The position numbers and the translations under genes were made by a program. A stretch of 64,000 nt of DNA. Source: Aeromicrobium senzhongii. Lineage in GTDB: Bacteria; Actinomycetota; Actinomycetes; Propionibacteriales; Nocardioidaceae. This document shows positions 59,434 through 64,000 of this stretch, one piece after another. The stretch lies in NCBI RefSeq assembly GCF_014334735.1, contig NZ_CP060587.1, positions 1,240,001-1,304,000 on the forward strand, written 5' to 3'. Each line of letters begins with the position of its first letter. Position 1 is the stretch's first letter. Under the pieces are notes generated by a model. That model was not told the origin of the DNA. It ran no database searches and saw nothing but the letters and a program-made list of their open reading frames with translations.

Positions 59434-59927
59434 ATCTCCGCCTGTTCGTCGAAGCTCAGGTGTTCCAACAGGTGCAACGTCGGGACGTCCAGTTTTCTTC
59501 TCGCCCGGGACGTCCAATCGAGGTGAAGGAACTCACGCACCACGTGCGACTCGGTCAAGATGATGACCTCGTCGCAGGACTGCTCCTTGACCAGGTCGGA
59601 GAGAGCGTCGATCGGGTCGTACTCCACGAGCTTGGTCGTGACCGTCTGGCCACGCTCGGTGAGCAGCGCCGCGGAGGCGTCCAGCTCCTCCTGGGCTTCC
59701 TGGCGCATCTCGTCCTCGATCCGGTCGTACGCGGCCGGCTCCTCCATCGGGACGAACTGCGCCCCGCCGAAGGCGGTCATCGAGATGCTGAGCGCCGCCG
59801 GCGAGCTGTCGACCGGCAAGATCATGTGATAGGTCACCTGGTCGTCCACCCCCTCGTGCAGGGCGAGGATCTGGTCGGCGTCGATGTCGATGAGCTTGCG
59901 TTCCACCAGCAGGGCCACGTTGTACAT
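59430..59927 (-). CDS. Universal-stress-protein-like hypothetical protein
   Basis: The 165-residue alpha/beta protein resembles the Usp fold: a first strand VTYHMILPVDSS, a long helix with EDEMRQEAQEELDASAALLT, then SCDEVIILTESHVVREFLHL and VPTLHLLEH. The usual ATP-binding G-x2-G-x9-G-S/T motif is not present, so it is probably a non-ATP-binding type. Databases often carry odd names for this family. It is coupled to msrB by a four-base overlap and follows the RibD-like gene by nine bases, so the three probably form one transcript. Confidence 0.75.
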   Translation of the reverse strand: MYNVALLVERKLIDIDADQILALHEGVDDQVTYHMILPVDSSPAALSISMTAFGGAQFVPMEEPAAYDRIEDEMRQEAQEELDASAALLTERGQTVTTKLVEYDPIDALSDLVKEQSCDEVIILTESHVVREFLHLDWTSRARRKLDVPTLHLLEHLSFDEQAEM

Positions 59928-59936
59928 GAGCCCAGA

Positions 59937-60635
59937 CTAGGCCGATCGGCGGTCGCGGACCCACCGCGTGAGCAGGACCCCGTCCTCGTCGATGGCGTGA
60001 CCCAGCCGCATCTGGCGCTCGACGGCCTGTGCGCCCACCGTCATGCGCTTGGCCGGCCCGCCCACGAGGTGGGGCGAGATCGTCAGGCACGTCTCGTCCA
60101 CGAGGTCGAGATCGACCAGGGTGCCGTTCAGGTCGGGGCCGCCCTCGCACAGGACGCGGTTGAGGCCGCGTGCGGCGAAGGCGTCGAGCACGGCGGCCCA
60201 GTCGATCTCGGTCTCGCCCGCGACGACGACCTCGACCGTGCGCGAGAGCTCCTGGCGCCTCTCGACCGAGGACGAAGCCGGCGTGATGACCACGAGACCG
60301 GGGGCGACGACCTGCTCGGGCAGTACCAGGCTGCGGCTGATGACCGCCAGGACGGGGACGCGCGAGCGGCCCTCACGCAGCGACTCGTGGATGGAGTCGG
60401 CCGAGATCGGGTGGTAACCCTCGGCCCGGACGGTGCCGGCGCCGACCACGACCACGTCGCTCAGACTGCGCAGCACCTTGAAGAGCCTGGCATCCGGCTC
60501 GCCGCCGAGGTTGCCGGACAAGCCCTCGGGATTCTGGACGGCGCCGTCGACCGATGCGACGAAGTTGGTCCGCAGCCACGGCTTGTGGGATTCGGGGTAG
60601 GCGTACAGGTCAGCGAGTTCCTTCAGATCCGGCAT
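59937..60635 (-). CDS. RibD C-terminal-domain reductase (Rv2671-like, DHFR fold)
   Basis: NADPH-dependent reductase of 232 residues with the dihydrofolate-reductase-like fold of RibD_C: LRTNFVASVDGAVQNPEG, VVVGAGTVRAEGYHP, and LNRVLCEGGPDLNGTLVDLD. The deaminase half of riboflavin RibD is absent. The closest known type is mycobacterial Rv2671, which has been shown to reduce dihydrofolate weakly and to affect antifolate resistance, so a role in riboflavin or folate metabolism is open. First gene of the RibD-like/Usp-like/msrB group, as in the mycobacterial neighbourhood. Confidence 0.88.
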   Translation of the reverse strand: MPDLKELADLYAYPESHKPWLRTNFVASVDGAVQNPEGLSGNLGGEPDARLFKVLRSLSDVVVVGAGTVRAEGYHPISADSIHESLREGRSRVPVLAVISRSLVLPEQVVAPGLVVITPASSSVERRQELSRTVEVVVAGETEIDWAAVLDAFAARGLNRVLCEGGPDLNGTLVDLDLVDETCLTISPHLVGGPAKRMTVGAQAVERQMRLGHAIDEDGVLLTRWVRDRRSA

Positions 60636-60673
60636 GGAGCCACGGTAGGGGAACCTGGGGCATACTGCCGATC

Positions 60674-61510
60674 ATGACGGATCTGCGATCCACGCTGGCG
60701 ACCAGCGGCCCCATCGACCTCTCCACGCGAGCCTCGGACGAGACCCCGGGGTTCGAGGGAAAGAAGAAGGACGCGAAGCGAAGGCTGCCGCAGATCGGCG
60801 AGGAGTTGATGGACGCCCAGGAGCTGCTGTTCGCCAACGGCATCGCCGGCACGACCGACCGCAAGGTGCTGATCCTGCTGCAGGGGATGGACACGTCGGG
60901 CAAGGGCGGCACGCTGCGTCACGCCGCCGGCCTGGTCGATCCCCAGGGCTTGGCCATCACCGCGTTCAAGGCGCCCACCGACGAGGAGCGCGAGCACGAC
61001 TTCCTGTGGCGGATCGAGAAACACCTGCCGGCGCCGGGCATGATCGGCGTCTTCGACCGGTCGCACTATGAGGACGTCCTCGTCGGGCGCGTCCGCGCGT
61101 TGGCGTCGGCCGAGGAGATCGAGCGGCGCTACGGCGCCATCAACGACTTCGAGGAGCGGTTCGTCGACGGCGGGGGCGTCCTGCTGAAGTGCTTCCTGCA
61201 CATCAGCCCCGACGACCAGGAGGAGCGGCTCGCGGCTCGGCTCGACGACCCGACCAAGTACTGGAAGTACAACCCCGGCGACCTCGACGACCGTCAGCTG
61301 TGGCCGGAGTACCAAGCGGCGTACGAGACGGTGCTCGAGCGATGCTCGACCGACCACGCCCCGTGGCACGTCGTCCCGTCCGGTCGCAAGTGGTACCGCA
61401 ACTGGGCGGTCGCCACCATGCTGGGCGAGACACTGACCGATCTGGGACTCGACTGGCCCCGCGCCGACTTCGACGTCGCGGAACAGAGGAGGCGCCTGGC
61501 CACGATGTGA
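60674..61510 (+). CDS. ppk2: Polyphosphate kinase 2 family protein
   Basis: Transfers phosphate between polyphosphate and nucleotides. The 278-residue protein has the single-domain PPK2 core: Walker A LLQGMDTSGKGG (about residue 71), lid region around TAFKAPTDEEREHDFLWRIE, Walker B GVFDRSHYEDVLVGRV and the C-terminal WHVVPSGRKWYRNWAVA. Residue patterns of class I (nucleoside diphosphate) versus class III cannot be told apart by eye. ATG 60674. Divergent from the RibD-like gene with 38 bases between, closed by a terminator that overlaps its stop. Confidence 0.9.
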   Translation: MTDLRSTLATSGPIDLSTRASDETPGFEGKKKDAKRRLPQIGEELMDAQELLFANGIAGTTDRKVLILLQGMDTSGKGGTLRHAAGLVDPQGLAITAFKAPTDEEREHDFLWRIEKHLPAPGMIGVFDRSHYEDVLVGRVRALASAEEIERRYGAINDFEERFVDGGGVLLKCFLHISPDDQEERLAARLDDPTKYWKYNPGDLDDRQLWPEYQAAYETVLERCSTDHAPWHVVPSGRKWYRNWAVATMLGETLTDLGLDWPRADFDVAEQRRRLATM

Positions 61511-61521
61511 CCAGGCGCCTC
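61489..61521. terminator. Terminator overlapping the end of ppk2
   Basis: GAGGCGCCTGG and CCAGGCGCCTC form a perfect 11-bp stem with an 11-base loop that contains the ppk2 stop. It serves the convergent chelatase gene as well. Confidence 0.8.
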
Positions 61522-61535
61522 GTCCGGTGGTCGAC

Positions 61536-62297
61536 TCAGACGTCCGCGAAGAGCGCGTCCATCGGAACGAGGTCCACCGCGCCCACCGCGTAGCGGGCGA
61601 GGATGACCTCGGCCACCTCGTCGGCGACGCCCAGCGGCTCGGCGACCGCCACGGCGCCGGCCTCGAGAGCGAGCTCAGTGACCCGATCGGGCAGGACGCC
61701 CGGGGCCAGGAACAGCATGCCCACGGCGATGTGCCGGCGGCCGTCGGCGCGGTGCGCGCGCACGGCCTCGCTGGCCGCCGGGGGAGCGGTGGACGCGAAC
61801 GCGGCGATCGTCGGCAGCTTGTGATGGGCGCCCCAGGCGCGAGCGGCCCGGGCGATCATCGCGTTGGCCAGCGAGTCCGACGAGCCGGCGCCGGCCAGCA
61901 CCAGGGCGTCGAGCTCGCGCACCCGGTTCTTGGCCAGCGCCTCGCGCAGCCGGCGGTCCAGGACGTTGAGGAACGTGCCCTCGATGCCCAGGACCTTCGT
62001 GACCTCGATGCGGACGTCGTGCGTCGCGGCGGCCGCCTGCGCGGCCTGCGGCACGTCGACCTTCGCGTGGTAGGCGTCGGTCAGCAGCAGCGGCACGACG
62101 ACGATCTCGCCGAAGCCCTCGGCGGCGAGTCGCTCGACGACCTCGTCGAGGCTCGGGCCGCACAGGTCGAGGTAGGCGGTCTCGACACGCAGGTCGGGAC
62201 GCATGCAGGCCACCACCTCCGTGAGGGCGTTGATGGTGTCGGCCGATCGCGGATCGCGGCTGCCATGAGCCAGGGCGATCAATGCGGGTGCGGTCAT
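61536..62297 (-). CDS. CbiX-like sirohydrochlorin chelatase family protein
   Basis: Probable class II chelatase of 253 residues that inserts iron into sirohydrochlorin to make sirohaem. The N-terminal half starts PALIALAHGSRDPRSADTIN with the catalytic His. The YLDLCGPSLDEVVERLAAEG and VVVPLLLTDAYHAKVDVPQA segments (second His) follow, and the second, diverged repeat gives the typical two-domain length. ATG 62297 overlaps the stop of the small zinc-ribbon-like gene, which itself overlaps sulfite reductase. Making sirohaem for that enzyme is the obvious role. Confidence 0.88.
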   Translation of the reverse strand: MTAPALIALAHGSRDPRSADTINALTEVVACMRPDLRVETAYLDLCGPSLDEVVERLAAEGFGEIVVVPLLLTDAYHAKVDVPQAAQAAAATHDVRIEVTKVLGIEGTFLNVLDRRLREALAKNRVRELDALVLAGAGSSDSLANAMIARAARAWGAHHKLPTIAAFASTAPPAASEAVRAHRADGRRHIAVGMLFLAPGVLPDRVTELALEAGAVAVAEPLGVADEVAEVILARYAVGAVDLVPMDALFADV

Positions 62298-62482
62298 CGT
62301 GCGTTCCTCCCTTCCTGCGGTGCTGTGGTGGTGTCGGTGTGGCGGGCCAGATGGCCCAGGAACTTGAGGCGGAAGGCTCGCAGACAGCTGCGGCACTCCC
62401 ACTCGCCGTGCGTCTCGCCGTGCGGACGGAGGTTCTCGTCGGCGCAGTACGGGCACGAGTAGGGGACCAGTCGCTCACTCAT
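62294..62482 (-). CDS. Small CxxC/CxxC protein between sulfite reductase and chelatase
   Basis: A 62-residue protein with two CxxC knuckles, SCPYCADENLRPHG and WECRSCLRAF, forming a probable zinc ribbon or redox/iron centre. A basic helix (FRLKFLGHLAR) and polar tail follow. It overlaps the sulfite reductase stop (ATGA) and the chelatase start (ATGA), so the three are made together. Similar small proteins are found in actinobacterial sulfate-assimilation clusters; a function in sirohaem or electron transfer is only an inference. Confidence 0.75.
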   Translation of the reverse strand: MSERLVPYSCPYCADENLRPHGETHGEWECRSCLRAFRLKFLGHLARHTDTTTAPQEGRNAR

Positions 62483-64000
62483 CGCAGCAGCTCCTCGTCG
62501 GCGCGGGCGACCCAGCGAGCGAAGGACTCGCCCTGGTCGCGGTTGGCCAGGTACGTGCGCGACAGCTTCTCGACGTAGTCGGGCAGCTGGTCGCCGGTGA
62601 CCTTGTGGGCCCGGAGCTTGCGGCCGAAGCCGGCATCCATGCCCAGAGCGCCACCGAGGTGGACCTGGAACCCCTCGACCTGGCGGCCGTCGTCGTCCAG
62701 GACGAGCTGGCCCTTCAGTCCGATGTCGGCGGTCTGGATGCGCGCGCACGAGTTGGGGCAGCCGTTCACGTTCACCGTGATCGGCGTGTCCAGCTCGGGC
62801 ACGCGCTGCTCGAGCTCGTCGATGAGCTGGGCCGCGCGGTCCTTGGTGTTGACGATCGCGAGCTTGCAGTACTCGATGCCGGTGCAGGCCATCGTGTGCT
62901 GGCGCCAGGCCGAGGGCCGCGCATGCAGGCCGAGGTCGGCCAGGGCGGCCACGAGCGACTCGACCTGGGCCTCCTCGACGTCGAGCACGATGATCTTCTG
63001 CATCGGTGTCAGCGCGATCCGAGCCGAGCCATGCGCCTCGACGACATCGGCGAGCTGCTGGAGCATCGGTCCGGAGATCCGGCCCACCGTGGTGGCCGCG
63101 CCGACGTAGTAACGGCCGTCGACCTGACGGTGCACACCCACGTGGTCGACGGGGGTGTCGGGAACCGGGGGAGCGTCGAGGTCGATGAGCGCGCGCTCGA
63201 GGTACTCGGTCTCGAGGACCTCGCGGAACTTCTCGATGCCCCAGTCCTGGACGAGGAACTTCAGGCGGGCACGCGACCGCAGGCGGCGGTAGCCGTAGTC
63301 GCGGAAGATGCTGATGATGCCCTCCCATACGGCGGGCACCTCGTCGAGGGGGACCCAGGCGCCCAGCCGCTTGGCCAGGTGGGGGTTCGTCGAGAGGCCG
63401 CCACCGACCCACACGTCGAAGCCGGCGCCGTGCTCGGGGTGGATCGCACCGATGAAGGCCACGTCGTTGATCTGCGGGACGACGTCATGCCCCGGGTGGC
63501 CGCTGATGGCCGACTTGAACTTGCGCGGCAGGTTCGAGAAGGCCTGGTCGCCGATGTAGCGGCTCTCGATCGCGTCGATCGCGGGGCGCCCGTCGATGAT
63601 CTCGTCGGTGGAGACACCGGCGACGGGGCTGCCCAGGATGACGCGCGGGCAATCGCCGCAGGCCTCCTGCGTGGACAGCCCGACCGACTCGAGGCGCTGC
63701 CAGATCGTCGGCACGTCGCGGACGTCGATCCAGTGGAACTGGATGTTCTGCCGGTCGGTGACGTCGGCGGTGCCGCGGCCGAAGTCGACCGAGACGTCGG
63801 CGATCGCGCGCAGCTGCTCCAGCGAGAGCTGTCCGCCGTCGATGCGCACGCGCATCATGAAGCGGTCGGCATCCAACTCTTCGGGCTCGAGCGTGGCGGT
63901 CCTGCCGCCGTCGATGCCGGCCTTGCGCTGGGTGTAGAGGCCCCACCAGCGGAACCGGCCGCGCAGGTCGCCGCCGTCGATGCTCTCGAAGCCGCGGTGC
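62479..64000 (-). CDS. Assimilatory ferredoxin-type sulfite/nitrite reductase (5' partial)
   Basis: Sirohaem/4Fe-4S reductase that makes sulfide from sulfite (or ammonia from nitrite). The visible 507 codons run beyond the window edge, so about the first 50-60 residues are missing. The iron-sulfur/sirohaem ligands are CTGIEYC (C-x5-C) and NGCPNSC (C-x3-C). The substrate-binding part includes DVTDRQNIQFHWIDVRDVPT and the Cys of ACGDCPRVILGSP, which in mycobacterial NirA forms a Tyr-Cys link; a Tyr is available in the RWWGLYTQR segment near 63930. Linkage to a chelatase rather than to nirD or nitrate genes favours sulfite reductase. Confidence 0.93.
   Translation of the reverse strand, partial: HRGFESIDGGDLRGRFRWWGLYTQRKAGIDGGRTATLEPEELDADRFMMRVRIDGGQLSLEQLRAIADVSVDFGRGTADVTDRQNIQFHWIDVRDVPTIWQRLESVGLSTQEACGDCPRVILGSPVAGVSTDEIIDGRPAIDAIESRYIGDQAFSNLPRKFKSAISGHPGHDVVPQINDVAFIGAIHPEHGAGFDVWVGGGLSTNPHLAKRLGAWVPLDEVPAVWEGIISIFRDYGYRRLRSRARLKFLVQDWGIEKFREVLETEYLERALIDLDAPPVPDTPVDHVGVHRQVDGRYYVGAATTVGRISGPMLQQLADVVEAHGSARIALTPMQKIIVLDVEEAQVESLVAALADLGLHARPSAWRQHTMACTGIEYCKLAIVNTKDRAAQLIDELEQRVPELDTPITVNVNGCPNSCARIQTADIGLKGQLVLDDDGRQVEGFQVHLGGALGMDAGFGRKLRAHKVTGDQLPDYVEKLSRTYLANRDQGESFARWVARADEELLR

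Noticed and set aside
1-64000. CRISPR array, prophage, IS element, tRNA or rRNA
   Set aside because: No regularly spaced repeats, integrase/transposase genes or cloverleaf-like sequences were found on reading both strands.

Overview
The window comes from a chromosome of a high-GC actinobacterium, most likely a member of the Nocardioidaceae (Aeromicrobium/Nocardioides-like). This placement is an inference from very strong third-position G/C bias, frequent GTG and some TTG starts, promoters that place +1 at the start codon, TCGAAC-N4-GTTCGA type LexA boxes, and gene order shared with mycobacteria (lexA / LysM inhibitor / nrdR; hemE-hemY-hemQ with DUF3000, RNase D, msrB and a RibD-like reductase). 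I see no CRISPR array, prophage, insertion sequence, rRNA or tRNA gene. The gene content is mostly housekeeping, with a few accessory genes.

Layout. 1-4.6 kb: end of a surface protein, galE, then an SOS block (lexA, a small membrane protein, a YihY-like protein and a LysM cell-division inhibitor) with LexA boxes in front of lexA and the inhibitor. 4.6-10.2 kb: dps, an aberrant ECF42-like sigma factor, and the deoxyribonucleotide unit nrdR-nrdJ with a promoter carrying paired NrdR boxes and a cluster of DnaA-box-like sites. 10.2-16.3 kb: cytochrome bd oxidase (cydA with a probable 1-nt frameshift near its 3' end, then cydB), a ferredoxin-reductase-like flavoprotein, and a TetR/MFS efflux pair. 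16.3-25.3 kb: recC-recB-recD with four-base start/stop overlaps, and a divergent NERD-like protein.

25.3-33.7 kb: acetate permease unit (DUF485-actP), then an accessory block: an unrecognised small protein, a McrB-like AAA+ ATPase, a McrC-like protein whose nuclease motif looks eroded, and a convergent SNF2 helicase. I consider this the best candidate for a poorly described system. 33.7-44.9 kb: extradiol dioxygenase, a lipoprotein serine hydrolase coupled to a succinyl-CoA:acetate CoA-transferase, thioredoxin, PQQ-type sugar dehydrogenase, cold-shock protein, a possible small RNA, exonuclease III, a geranylgeranyl-reductase-like enzyme, and a queuosine-salvage pair (transporter plus Tgt).

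44.9-50.7 kb: cbs-metB (transsulfuration), a TM2 protein, a fused SecDF. 50.7-60.6 kb: aldo/keto reductase, an unassigned structured RNA-like element, RNase D, DUF3000, hemE-hemY-hemQ (coproporphyrin-dependent haem synthesis), an inserted pair of secreted proteins, msrB, a Usp-like protein and a RibD-C reductase. 60.6-64 kb: PPK2 and the 3' end of an assimilatory sulfite reductase unit (sulfite reductase, small CxxC protein, CbiX-like chelatase), again with four-base overlaps.
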